Origin: JAHJDR01 sp964609965
GTDB taxonomy: Bacteria > UBA10199 > JADGCS01
Assembly: GCA_964609965.1 (NCBI GenBank)
Contig: CAZSTS010000016.1
Span: forward strand, 1 to 52,093
Direction: 5' to 3'
DNA: 52,093 bases
Shown here: one piece after another, positions 8,340-16,815 of the stretch
Position numbering within the stretch: the first letter of the stretch is position 1
Layout: each line of letters starts with the position of its first letter
Notes under the pieces: generated by a model
The model's database searches: none
What the model was told of the DNA's origin: nothing
What the model saw: only the letters and a program-made list of their open reading frames with translations
Translations under genes and position numbers: made by a program

Positions 8340-8440
8340 AAGATGATTTTACACTGCGAACCCTCGATCCTGTGAACCTGTGACCCCTTGTCCCATTTCA
8401 TCTCTCATCACTCATAACTCATCACTCATAACTCATCACT
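8340..8440. repeat. Degenerate tandem arrays after the RND gene
   Basis: This region has words of the type CTGCGAACC / CTCGATC / CTGTGAACC (8355-8392), followed by a 7-bp array alternating TCATCAC and TCATAAC (8400-8440). The second array supplies the stop codon of the RND gene. Similar words recur near 15770, 16830, 28625 and 43470. Confidence 0.75.
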
Positions 8441-11400
8441 TCCCAGAACACACAATCCCCCGTCTCGAAAACGTGTAGAGCACAGGAATCAGAATCAGCG
8501 TGATCACGGTGCCAAAAACAAGTCCCCACATCATAGCCAAAACCATGGGCACAAGAAACGGTTCATACCCTCCCCAGCCATAGGCTGTGGGCATAAGACC
8601 AAACACAGTTGTCACAGTCGTGAGAAGCACAGGACGCAAGCGTGTCTTTGCGCCTTCGATGATGAGGTCGATGTTGATACACTGAGCTTTCTCCCTCAGT
8701 GTATTCAGATATGTCGTCATCACAAGGGAATCATTCACCACAACTCCAATCATGCCAAGAGCCCCTATAATTCCAATGAAACTCAAAGGGAGATTGTGAA
8801 AAAAGAAAGCCACAAGCACACCCACCAATCCAAAAGGAATCGCAATCATGATGAGAAATGGTTGAATGTAGGAATTGAGCAAAATAACAAGGATGAAATA
8901 AACACCCAGCATCCCACAAAAGAAAGCCATGACAAAATTATTCATACTCTGCATGGTTTCCTTTTCTTGACCACCAAAGACAATATTAATCCCAGGTGTG
9001 TTTTCAATTTCTGTCAAAAACCTATCTTTAATCTTCTGATTAACCTCTCCTGGTGTGGTGACGCCTGAATCTACATCACCCTTGATCGTGATAGCCTTCT
9101 TGCCATCAAAATGCGTGATGGTTTGATCAGCAAAACCACTTTTAAATGTCACAAACTGTCCGATGGAAATGAGATGGTTTTGATTGTTGAGAATCTGTAA
9201 CCTCTTTAGCACATTGATATCTTGCCGCTGTTCATCACTGAGCTTCACTCTAAAATCAACTTCTTCACCGTCACGCCGAACAGTAGTAGCTACCTGGCCA
9301 TCATAAGCCACACGGATAGTATCAGCAAGGTCTAGCGCTGTGATGCCCACACGTGCCATGTAATCATAATCTAATGTGAGACTTATTTCTTTTTTTCCTT
9401 TTCGATTTGTTGTTTCTAGATCTTTCACACCTTTTATTTCTTTAAGAAATGCCATGACTCTTTTCTCATACTTCTGACAATTCTCAAAATTATCCGAAAC
9501 AAGCCTCACCATAACAGGTGATCCCACAGGAGGTCCATCTTGGAGTTCTCTCACATCAAATTTAACAAAATCTTTTTGAATGTCTTTAAATTTGACCTTG
9601 AGATCTTCAATGATTTTTTCACTACGCACATCACGCTTTGAAGCTGGATGCAAAAAAACCGTGACCAAAGACCAATTAGAATGCAAAGCTGGATCTGCTG
9701 CAGCCTCTTCAGTGCGGTGCTCTCCCACAATCGTCTTATAGTTAATCATGAGATTCGAAGGGATTTTACTTACAACAGCCTCGACAGATTTTACTTTTTT
9801 AGACGTCTCCTCTAAAGAATCTCCTTCATCTGATTCCATCACAATGTAAAAGAGATCAAAGTCCTCAGTGGGAAAAAGTTCAAACTTGCTGAACTTATAG
9901 AAAACAGTGCCTGTAATCAAAGCAAGCAAAACAAACCCCATCACAGTAGCTTTGCGGTGAATAAGAAAAAATCTAAGAAGATGGGCATAATGTTCACGAA
10001 TTTTATCCGTGATCTCCTTTTTTTTGCTAAACGATACAGTTTGAGGCTTAGCGAGATGAGCTGGCAAGATAGTCACTGATTCAAAAAGACTCATGAGCAA
10101 GGTAAGAATGACGATCGTGGGAATAGCCACAATGAATCTGCCCAAAATACCCGACATGAAATAAATAGGCGCAAAACAAATAATGGTTGTGATGATTGTT
10201 GCTAATACAGGACTGAAAACCTCTTTTGTACCTTGAATAGCCGCTGTTTTAAAATCCTCTCCATTTTCCTGGTGCCTATTAATGTTTTCGGCAATCACTA
10301 TCGCATCATCCACCAGCATCCCCAGCACCATAATAATCGTGATGAGTGTGACCTGATTAGTGGTGATCCCAAATAAGGGAAAGAAAATATAAGCGGAGAG
10401 AACCGAGAGAGGAATTCCAATAGCCACCCAAAAAGCAGAACGAAGATTAAGGAAAATAAAAAGCGCGATGACAACTAAGCAAAATCCAAAGAGAGCATTT
10501 TTTGTCACAATATTGAGCAGAGACTTTGTGTAATACGTGTAATCAACAACTTTAATAACCTCTATGCCCGATTTCTTGTAGTTCTGGGCATACTTTGTGA
10601 TAACTTCGTCGATTTCCTTACTTAAGTCTATCACATCTGTCGTGCCTCGACGTTTGATAATCATATTGATGCTATTGATGCCATTTGTACGGCTGATGAC
10701 ATTTCTCTTTTCATAATCAATGGCAATCGCAGCTACATCACTCACTTTAACCTGCTTGCCTGTAAAATTGCTTCGAATGATCACATCTTCGACATCACGA
10801 AGATTTTCAAACTCTGATAAAGTAACAATCTTCTTCTCGTCTGCAAAAGACTCTAATGTTCCTCCCGATAGCTTAACGTTTCGCGCCTTGATAGCACTGA
10901 GCATTTCCACAAAAGAAATATGGCTATCTTTCATTTTATCGATATCTGCGAGGATTTGAACTTCACGCTTGCGATATCCCACTTTTTCAATCGACCCCAC
11001 CTTCCCCACAGCTTTGATCTCAGCTTCCATGTCTTTTGCAATATCTCTGATAAGAGCTTCTTGTGATTTATCTCCTGCAATGGAAACTTCGACAATGGGA
11101 AAATCCGTGGACTTCATTTCTTTAATGAGCGGACGATCCTCGACCTGGACTGGGAGAGTCGTCACGCGATCCACAGCATCTCTTAAGTCTTGTTTTATTT
11201 GAATCGTATTATGAGCATCTGGATCAAGCTGAGCATAAATATAAGACATGCTTTCAACAGAAAAGCTCGTTAGCTCTTCAATGCCATCCACCTTCTCAAG
11301 TTCATCTTCAATCAGGTCTGTGACATTGATTTCGACATCCTCTGGCGAAGCGCCTGGATAGAATGTGGCAATGGTCATGATGTTAAAATCAACATTAGGT

Positions 11401-11510
11401 GAGTCTTGTCTGGGAAGGCTGTAAATAGACATGGCCCCTGCCACGACCATGAAGATAACAATGAGATTTGTAAGCTTACGTCGCTCAATAAAAAATTTGG
11501 TAAAGTTCAT
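8436..11510 (-). CDS. RND-family efflux permease (AcrB/MexB-like)
   Basis: The 1024-residue inner-membrane protein has the RND layout: one N-terminal helix, a large periplasmic porter loop (YPGASPEDVE, DLRDAVDRV), a bundle of helices near residues 330-500, a second loop, and a final helix bundle. The proton-relay Asp pair is visible in GMLVDDAIVIAENI near residue 400. RND permeases use the proton gradient to export drugs, lipids or other compounds through a periplasmic adaptor and an outer-membrane channel. Neither partner is encoded in this window, so the substrate is unknown and the partners must lie elsewhere if this is a tripartite pump. The start is preceded by AT-rich TATTATATATA and lacks a purine-rich ribosome binding site. 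Confidence 0.92.
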   Translation of the reverse strand: MNFTKFFIERRKLTNLIVIFMVVAGAMSIYSLPRQDSPNVDFNIMTIATFYPGASPEDVEINVTDLIEDELEKVDGIEELTSFSVESMSYIYAQLDPDAHNTIQIKQDLRDAVDRVTTLPVQVEDRPLIKEMKSTDFPIVEVSIAGDKSQEALIRDIAKDMEAEIKAVGKVGSIEKVGYRKREVQILADIDKMKDSHISFVEMLSAIKARNVKLSGGTLESFADEKKIVTLSEFENLRDVEDVIIRSNFTGKQVKVSDVAAIAIDYEKRNVISRTNGINSINMIIKRRGTTDVIDLSKEIDEVITKYAQNYKKSGIEVIKVVDYTYYTKSLLNIVTKNALFGFCLVVIALFIFLNLRSAFWVAIGIPLSVLSAYIFFPLFGITTNQVTLITIIMVLGMLVDDAIVIAENINRHQENGEDFKTAAIQGTKEVFSPVLATIITTIICFAPIYFMSGILGRFIVAIPTIVILTLLMSLFESVTILPAHLAKPQTVSFSKKKEITDKIREHYAHLLRFFLIHRKATVMGFVLLALITGTVFYKFSKFELFPTEDFDLFYIVMESDEGDSLEETSKKVKSVEAVVSKIPSNLMINYKTIVGEHRTEEAAADPALHSNWSLVTVFLHPASKRDVRSEKIIEDLKVKFKDIQKDFVKFDVRELQDGPPVGSPVMVRLVSDNFENCQKYEKRVMAFLKEIKGVKDLETTNRKGKKEISLTLDYDYMARVGITALDLADTIRVAYDGQVATTVRRDGEEVDFRVKLSDEQRQDINVLKRLQILNNQNHLISIGQFVTFKSGFADQTITHFDGKKAITIKGDVDSGVTTPGEVNQKIKDRFLTEIENTPGINIVFGGQEKETMQSMNNFVMAFFCGMLGVYFILVILLNSYIQPFLIMIAIPFGLVGVLVAFFFHNLPLSFIGIIGALGMIGVVVNDSLVMTTYLNTLREKAQCINIDLIIEGAKTRLRPVLLTTVTTVFGLMPTAYGWGGYEPFLVPMVLAMMWGLVFGTVITLILIPVLYTFSRRGIVCSGK

Positions 11511-11579
11511 GGGCCATCTATATATAATAGCCGAAAAAAATCACCTATTTTTTCTTGAGGAGGCTTAACCTCAGATATA

Positions 11580-11692
11580 TCGAGGAACGAAGCACGAGGC
11601 ACAAAAAAAGGGCGAGCACAAGGCCCGCCCCTACTAAAAACTACTAGCTACTAACTACTAGCCACTAGCTACAAACCACTAGCTATGCTTCT
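11580..11692. repeat. Half of a GTAGGGGC-type element plus a CTACTAG array
   Basis: A GAACGAAGCACGAGGC stretch (11584-11600) is followed by the right half of a GCCCGCCCCTAC element (about 11608-11635). Next comes a degenerate array of CTACTAG / CTACTAA / CCACTAG words (11636-11690) that provides the stop codon of the POT-like gene at 11679. Confidence 0.7.
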
Positions 11693-13502
11693 TATCATAC
11701 CAACGAATCACTCGATCATAAACAAGCATACCAATGAGCGAAGAAAAACCAATGGCTGAAATATACCACCAAAGTTTTTCTGGATGATACGTGTCGAATA
11801 AGAAGCGTTGTGCTTCTAGAACAGTCATGTTGAGTTTGGTAGCCAATGTTGGCATGACTTCTGATTTTTGAATAGCAGCCACAGCATCTTTACTCATACC
11901 AAGAACATTAATGAGGTGTTGCTTAGCTACATTCACTTTATCGCCATGGGCATCGTAATAGTTTCCTGCAAAAAGTGAACCTGCCATCCAACCAATGGCC
12001 ACTGTGAAATTCACATACCCCATATACAAACCAGATTGCCCTGGAGGGGCCAGTGTGGCCAGGTACTCAGTCTTTTTTGGTGATGAAAGCATTTCACCAA
12101 TAGAAAAAACCATAATACCGGCTATACACACCCAACCAATAGCTGCAGTCCCTGCTACAAATGCACCTATAGTAGCTATAATAATACCTACAATAATAGA
12201 AACAAGAGGTCTTACAAAAGACGCGAGATAGGCAAAAAATACCATAGTGAAAATAATTAACGCAGGATTGAGATTAATCATCCACTCAGGATTTACTTGT
12301 TTTCCTTCTTCGGCCATTTTGATAAGTGCGGGAGCACTTGAGATAAAAAGATCTTTTAAGATAAAGAAAACAGGCACAGCTGAAATCACAAAACCTGCCT
12401 TATAAAGCCACGAAGCCTTGATCTTTAACATCTTGCTCAAGACAGTTACTACCAATGCTACAGCAATAGTGACAATGTAGAGATTCTGCCCTGCCAAATA
12501 AAGCTTGAAGGGAAATATCAAGACGCCAAAAAATACAACCGCCAGAAAAAAATAAGGTGGCCATGAAATGTTTTTGGTCTCTTGACGATCTGGCCTCATG
12601 GTTAAGAAAATCGTGATACCACAAATAGCACCATAAACCAAAGCAAGTAAAACAGCTAAGATAATAGGAAATACCGGTGTAGAAAAAGCCACACCGAGAC
12701 TATTAATGACGCCTGATGAATCCACCCAATCATCAATTACATTTGGGAGAATATCAAAAACTTGGTAGGCCATGAGCCAAAAACCAGAGAACACAAGACA
12801 GAAAATAAAGACACGTGGTCTGAAAAAGCCTCTAAGTGTGAGCATGAATACAGCCAAAGGACTTTTGTTATTTGGATCAATTTCAAAATCCTTGGAGGGA
12901 TCTTTGTAAAAAGGCATCCACAAGAAATTAATCGCTACAATAATAGCACATGCATAAAACACATACTGCCAGTCCATGAGACGTAAAACACCAGCTAAGA
13001 TGGGCCCTAAAAAACCACCAATATTCACAAGCTGATAAAAAATGCCCCATCCCATCGAAGCATTGTTCTTACGCAAAATAGCAGCCAATGTCCCTTGAAC
13101 ACCTGGTTTAAAAATCCCAGTACCCAAAGCCAACATCAGGCAACCTGCGAAAAAACCACTATAACTTATAAAATGGGCCATCATCACATAACCAATTATC
13201 TTTAAGACAATTGAGAAGACTACAGTATTTCTGTGTCCATAGCGGTCAGCATAGCCTCCTGAAAACATGGGAACAATACATTGAACAGCAGCCCACCAAA
13301 AGAATATGGTCGCTTTTTGACTATGCGTGAACTCAGGTCCACCAAGTTCTGTAGCCAAAACCATATAAATAGGAACAACCATTCGCACACCATAGTATGC
13401 AAGTCGTTCAAACATCTCTAAAACGTTTACAATCCAAAACGTATTATCGAGACTTAATATTTGCTCTTTAAAACCGAGTCTTTTTGTTTGAGTATCTGAC
13501 AT
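11679..13502 (-). CDS. POT/PTR-like MFS transporter (paralogue 1)
   Basis: The 607-residue protein is a proton-coupled oligopeptide transporter relative with at least 12 predicted membrane helices. The N-terminal helix carries EMFERLAYYGVR, which matches the ExxERFxYY signature of POT transporters needed for proton coupling. FSGGYADRYGHRN matches the MFS loop 2-3 motif and ALGTGIFKPGVQGTLAA the next POT motif. Substrates in the family are mostly di- and tripeptides, but the true substrate here is unknown. Compared with its neighbour (13749-15194) it is longer by an insertion of extra hydrophobic segments around residues 270-400. The two are clear paralogues separated by about 250 bp of repeats. 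Confidence 0.88.
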   Translation of the reverse strand: MSDTQTKRLGFKEQILSLDNTFWIVNVLEMFERLAYYGVRMVVPIYMVLATELGGPEFTHSQKATIFFWWAAVQCIVPMFSGGYADRYGHRNTVVFSIVLKIIGYVMMAHFISYSGFFAGCLMLALGTGIFKPGVQGTLAAILRKNNASMGWGIFYQLVNIGGFLGPILAGVLRLMDWQYVFYACAIIVAINFLWMPFYKDPSKDFEIDPNNKSPLAVFMLTLRGFFRPRVFIFCLVFSGFWLMAYQVFDILPNVIDDWVDSSGVINSLGVAFSTPVFPIILAVLLALVYGAICGITIFLTMRPDRQETKNISWPPYFFLAVVFFGVLIFPFKLYLAGQNLYIVTIAVALVVTVLSKMLKIKASWLYKAGFVISAVPVFFILKDLFISSAPALIKMAEEGKQVNPEWMINLNPALIIFTMVFFAYLASFVRPLVSIIVGIIIATIGAFVAGTAAIGWVCIAGIMVFSIGEMLSSPKKTEYLATLAPPGQSGLYMGYVNFTVAIGWMAGSLFAGNYYDAHGDKVNVAKQHLINVLGMSKDAVAAIQKSEVMPTLATKLNMTVLEAQRFLFDTYHPEKLWWYISAIGFSSLIGMLVYDRVIRWYDKKHS

Positions 13503-13532
13503 AATAATTTCCTTTTGAGATTAATATAAACG

Positions 13533-13615
13533 TAGGGGCGGGTCACTGTGCCCGCCCGTTACCATATGGTAATCGGGCCCGCCCAAAAATATTGCGGGTG
13601 CCCCCCTACAATAAA
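13533..13615. repeat. GTAGGGGC-type multi-palindrome element
   Basis: Outer arms GTAGGGGC and GCCCCCCTAC flank GGGC-rich inner hairpins and a perfect central palindrome TTACCATATGGTAA (13559-13572). Elements of this outline, with GTAGGGGC/GCCCCTAC ends, are widespread in bacterial intergenic DNA. Other copies are at 15229-15291 and 32995-33054, and half of one near 11608. Confidence 0.8.
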
Positions 13616-13686
13616 ACAATAATTATGCTGAATACCCAATAAACGGGCGTCCATGAAAGACACCCAGACGTGCTACAAATAAACAC

Positions 13687-13714
13687 GTAGGGGCACGGCG
13701 CGCCGTGCCCCTAC
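13687..13714. repeat. Perfect 28-bp palindrome
   Basis: The half-site GTAGGGGCACGGCG is followed without any spacer by its exact reverse complement. It is a minimal member of the GTAGGGGC-type repeats. It lies between the two POT-like genes and could serve as a terminator-like hairpin, although no T-run follows. Confidence 0.85.
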
Positions 13715-13748
13715 AACAAATTACAATTCACGATCCACAATCCACAAT

Positions 13749-15194
13749 CTATGCATTTGCATCTGCCCATTTTTTGGCAAATTGATTATAAATCATAATA
13801 CCTACAGCAGCAACTGCCGCCCCGAGAGCTATAGGCGTCCAAACCTGACCAGGATTATACATATCCCATAAGATTTGAGTAGCTTGTGTTGCATTAACAC
13901 CTAATTCCTGCATCATGACTTTAAAGGACTCAGTACGTCCAGGTAAATCGGTTAGATGAAGCTCTTCAGAAAGATAACGTAATGCTAGCCCTGCTTTTTC
14001 ACCAGACTCAGCATAAATTTTACTCGCCAAAAAGGAACCATATCCCCAACCAATCGCAAACGGCATATTAGCATATCCCATGTACAGGGCTTTTTGGTCT
14101 TTTGGAGCTATCACTCCGAGATACTCATTCATCTTTGGTGAACAAAGCATTTCACCAACAGAAAAACCAGCAATCCCTAATAATGTGAAATAACCTAACA
14201 TGCTATAGCCTAAGAGTAAAAGAGCCGCTGCAGAAACTAACATGCCCAGCATGATTGATGAGAGTCGTCGCATCTTTTTATTCACATACCAAGAAATAGG
14301 CACAACAAAGAAAATGATCATGAAGGGATTAAAATTAATAACCCATTCCTGAGCAATTTGTGGGCCCCTTGACATATCCGTTGCCAACATGGCTTGTGGC
14401 AAAAACTGAGCAATGGATGAACTATCAACCCAGTCTACAATGAAGTTAGGCAATAAATCCCAAAGCTGCATAAAAGCAGCCCAGAATAATGACATGATCA
14501 GGATAAAGCTAAATAAGCGAGGTTTTATGATGTTCTTACCTGTTGTTTTAAAGACATGCATAATTCCTGTTGTTTTATCAGCTTCAGAATCAATTTTCTT
14601 ATAAGTTAATAGCATGAGGAAGTTTAAACTGACAATAACAGCACAACCATAAAACACTGTTGGCCAAGAAATACCATAGAGGTAATGAGCCAAAGGAGGA
14701 CCAAAAAATCCACCGATGTTTACCACCTGGTAAAAGAACCCCCAACCCACTCCAGAATTTTTTGGTGTGAGTGTTTTAATCATAGTCCCTTGAATAGGTG
14801 GTTTGAAAACAGCCGTACCAGTTGCTAACACCATACATCCTGCAAAAAATCCCCAGAATTGTACTTGTGTGGCCATGATAACATAACCAACAATCTTTAG
14901 GAGAATAGACACAAAGATTTGAATTTTATAACCATACCTGTCTGCAAAACCGCCAGTAAAAACAGGTAGCAAACATTGCACCAATGCCCACCAAAAGAAA
15001 ATTACACCTTTATCGTGTTGAGTAAAGTGCAACCCGCCAATGGCATCAGCCTGTGCAATGTAAATGGGAATGACAACACGAACGCCATAATAGGCAAGAC
15101 GTTCTATCATTTCCATGATATTCATAGCCCAAAACGGCCATGAAAGTTCTTTGATTTGTTTAAAAAACGGAATGTGTTGAACTTGTTCTGACAT
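13749..15194 (-). CDS. POT/PTR-like MFS transporter (paralogue 2)
   Basis: The 481-residue paralogue of the upstream-lying transporter has the same EMIERLAYYGVR signature in its first helix, FTGGFADRYGYK in the 2-3 loop, and LATGTAVFKPPIQGTM. It has about 12 membrane helices and the usual POT core length, without the mid-protein insertion of the 607-residue copy. The start was placed at 15194, after ACAGGAGAG. An upstream in-frame ATG would translate a GTAGGGGC repeat and give a non-family N-terminus. Peptide or related solute uptake driven by protons is likely, but the substrate cannot be read from sequence. Confidence 0.87.
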   Translation of the reverse strand: MSEQVQHIPFFKQIKELSWPFWAMNIMEMIERLAYYGVRVVIPIYIAQADAIGGLHFTQHDKGVIFFWWALVQCLLPVFTGGFADRYGYKIQIFVSILLKIVGYVIMATQVQFWGFFAGCMVLATGTAVFKPPIQGTMIKTLTPKNSGVGWGFFYQVVNIGGFFGPPLAHYLYGISWPTVFYGCAVIVSLNFLMLLTYKKIDSEADKTTGIMHVFKTTGKNIIKPRLFSFILIMSLFWAAFMQLWDLLPNFIVDWVDSSSIAQFLPQAMLATDMSRGPQIAQEWVINFNPFMIIFFVVPISWYVNKKMRRLSSIMLGMLVSAAALLLLGYSMLGYFTLLGIAGFSVGEMLCSPKMNEYLGVIAPKDQKALYMGYANMPFAIGWGYGSFLASKIYAESGEKAGLALRYLSEELHLTDLPGRTESFKVMMQELGVNATQATQILWDMYNPGQVWTPIALGAAVAAVGIMIYNQFAKKWADANA

Positions 15195-15228
15195 TTTACT
15201 CTCCTGTTTGTTTTTTGTACCTAATAAT

Positions 15229-15291
15229 GTAGGGGCGATCCCCCTGTGGTCGCCCGTCATATTTCGGGTGGGCACAGGGGCCCACCCCTAC
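15229..15291. repeat. GTAGGGGC-type element
   Basis: GTAGGGGCGATC and CCACCCCTAC form the outer arms. GGTCGCCC and GGGTGGGC hairpins and a central ATATTTCGGG segment lie inside. It occupies the gap between mrpG and the POT-like gene. Confidence 0.8.
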
Positions 15292-15296
15292 AATTT

Positions 15297-15614
15297 TTAT
15301 TTATGAAAATCTACCGGCCGATGTTTCCACCGAGGCAGGTTTTTCTTAAACGCAATAAGCGCCATGAGATGTCCTGCAACAGGAATGCTCACAGCCTGAA
15401 ATACAATAGCCAAAAAAGTTTTGAACCCTACCATATCGTGACCAAGATGAATCCATGTGGCTATGAGGATAAGGTTTATCCCTAAAGGCATAGACTTGGC
15501 TAAGGCATGAAGCCTACAAAAAATATCGGGGAATCTCAGCATTCCAAATGTGGTAAGTAAAATTATTAAAGCTCCTGTGATGAGTAATGTAATGGTTAGA
15601 ATTTCTAAAAGCAT
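15297..15614 (-). CDS. mrpG: Mrp Na+/H+ antiporter subunit G
   Basis: The 105-residue protein has three hydrophobic helices. It shows the PhaG/MnhG/MrpG signature GMLRFPDIFCRLHALAKS after the first helix, where the family has RFPDxxxRLHA. It is a small membrane subunit of the multi-subunit cation/proton antiporter and is required for activity of the complex. It is the last gene of the mrpABCDEFG run but is separated from mrpF by 188 bp of partly repetitive DNA, so it may have its own message or translation signals. Confidence 0.92.
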   Translation of the reverse strand: MLLEILTITLLITGALIILLTTFGMLRFPDIFCRLHALAKSMPLGINLILIATWIHLGHDMVGFKTFLAIVFQAVSIPVAGHLMALIAFKKNLPRWKHRPVDFHK

Positions 15615-15802
15615 CTATGATATTCCCCTAAATGACCAAGGCGAGGAATTTAATGAAAAGTATGACGAATGTCACTTACTAATGTAGTTTTCTAATATTT
15701 TATTTTCTTATTATATTTTAGGTGGTTATGGCTGATTGTTAAAGAATCGTGTGCTCTTTGTACCTGCTCATCACTCATCACTCATCACTCATTACTCTCA
15801 AA
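15615..15802. other. mrpF-mrpG spacer with TCATCAC array
   Basis: The spacer is AT-rich. A 7-bp array of TCATCAC and TCATTAC units at about 15767-15798 abuts the mrpF stop codon. The gap interrupts an otherwise tight operon. No gene is visible in it. Confidence 0.65.
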
Positions 15803-16174
15803 TCACGGCTCAACATCCTCACCCTTAATCAATTCTTCGATCGCCCTTTTCCCCATACCTTTGGTGAGACGACTCTCTTTGAGACTCATTTCCCCGTCAT
15901 CTACAGTATCAACAACTGAATATTTTTTGTTGAGATAATAAACAAAAGCAACAGTTCCTACAAAATTAAACAAAGAAAAGACGAGAATGATGTCGATGAA
16001 ATAAGCTGAATTTTCTCTGATGGACTCTAAGGCTAAGATACCTAGCACAGCAATAGCAATGCCATCCATGGACATAACCCTATCCATGATCCTGGGTCCC
16101 TTGATCAGACGAATCAGTGCAAAAACTATCGCAACATAAAGTATAACCTGAGTTATATGTATTGTTATTTCCAT
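15803..16174 (-). CDS. mrpF: Mrp Na+/H+ antiporter subunit F
   Basis: The 123-residue protein has three membrane helices and the MrpF/MnhF pattern RLIKGPRIMDRVMSMD after helix 1, where the family has GPxxxDRVxxxD. The C-terminal 35 residues are charged (SLKESRLTKGMGKRA) and longer than in many MrpF proteins. The tail is probably cytoplasmic. It belongs to the mrp operon between E and G. Confidence 0.9.
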   Translation of the reverse strand: MEITIHITQVILYVAIVFALIRLIKGPRIMDRVMSMDGIAIAVLGILALESIRENSAYFIDIILVFSLFNFVGTVAFVYYLNKKYSVVDTVDDGEMSLKESRLTKGMGKRAIEELIKGEDVEP

Positions 16175-16184
16175 ATTCTATTTC

Positions 16185-16235
16185 TCAGTCCCCGACATCC
16201 TGACATCAACACATCCAGACATCGTCTCATCTGGT
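16185..16235. repeat. Degenerate GACATC array between mrpE and mrpF
   Basis: Words of the type CCCGACATCC / TGACATCAA / CACATCCAGACATC fill the 50-bp gap and run into the mrpE stop codon. This is another locus-specific word of the short-period arrays. Confidence 0.6.
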
Positions 16236-16736
16236 AAATTTTAAAATCTCTTTCTTCAGTCCATTCTCAATTGATGCACGAGCTTCATTAGGATCTTTGG
16301 CATCAAAGGCATGGACGTACAATGAAGTTTGATCATCTGACACCATCACTGTTGTTGTACCAGGTGTGAGTGTAATACACTGCGACAACATAATAATCTC
16401 AAATGTTGAGAGATCAGAAATATCGAGTGTGATAATGTTAGGATGAATCTTATTATTGGGCTTTGTGAGAATAGCCCATGCAATCGTAATATTAGCGAGT
16501 AAAAATTCCTTTAGGAAATAAATCACATAATAAATAAATCGCAGTGTTTTTCTGACATAATCCGCGTTTTGATAAAATCTTTTTTTAAGATACTCAACGC
16601 GATGAAACACAGGCCTGAAAATAGCGATCATGATAAAACCAATAATAAACCCCACCACAAACCTTGCCGTACTCGGTTCATTTCCTAACATAAGCCATAT
16701 AGCAGCGATAAATATGTTTAGTACAAATAGATTCAT
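16227..16736 (-). CDS. mrpE: Mrp Na+/H+ antiporter subunit E
   Basis: The 169-residue membrane subunit has an N-terminal hydrophobic hairpin, FLKEFLLANITIAWAIL, and the family motif SQCITLTPGTTTVMVSDD in a C-terminal soluble part, where MrpE proteins have NxITLTPGTxT. The start was set at 16736, 4 bp after the mrpD stop. The longer open frame upstream would translate the TTCGTAG array and has no family match. Within the antiporter, MrpE is thought to assist assembly or gating. Confidence 0.92.
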   Translation of the reverse strand: MNLFVLNIFIAAIWLMLGNEPSTARFVVGFIIGFIMIAIFRPVFHRVEYLKKRFYQNADYVRKTLRFIYYVIYFLKEFLLANITIAWAILTKPNNKIHPNIITLDISDLSTFEIIMLSQCITLTPGTTTVMVSDDQTSLYVHAFDAKDPNEARASIENGLKKEILKFTR

Positions 16737-16740
16737 GTCA

Positions 16741-16815
16741 TCAGTTCGTAGTTCGTAGTTCGTAGTTCGTAGACCAATTTTCGCTGTACGCTGTACGTTG
16801 TACGCTGTACTCAAT
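16741..16815. repeat. Period-7 arrays inside the mrpD C-terminus
   Basis: Four GTAGTTC units (16744-16772) and four CGCTGTAC/CGTTGTAC units (about 16788-16812) are tandem at a 7-bp period. They are read in frame as the last residues of mrpD (VQRTAYS..NYELRTTN). The same kind of array is purely intergenic elsewhere. Confidence 0.8.

Noticed and set aside
8400..8440. CRISPR array
   Set aside because: The repeat units are only 7-8 bp with no unique spacers, and no cas genes are in the window.
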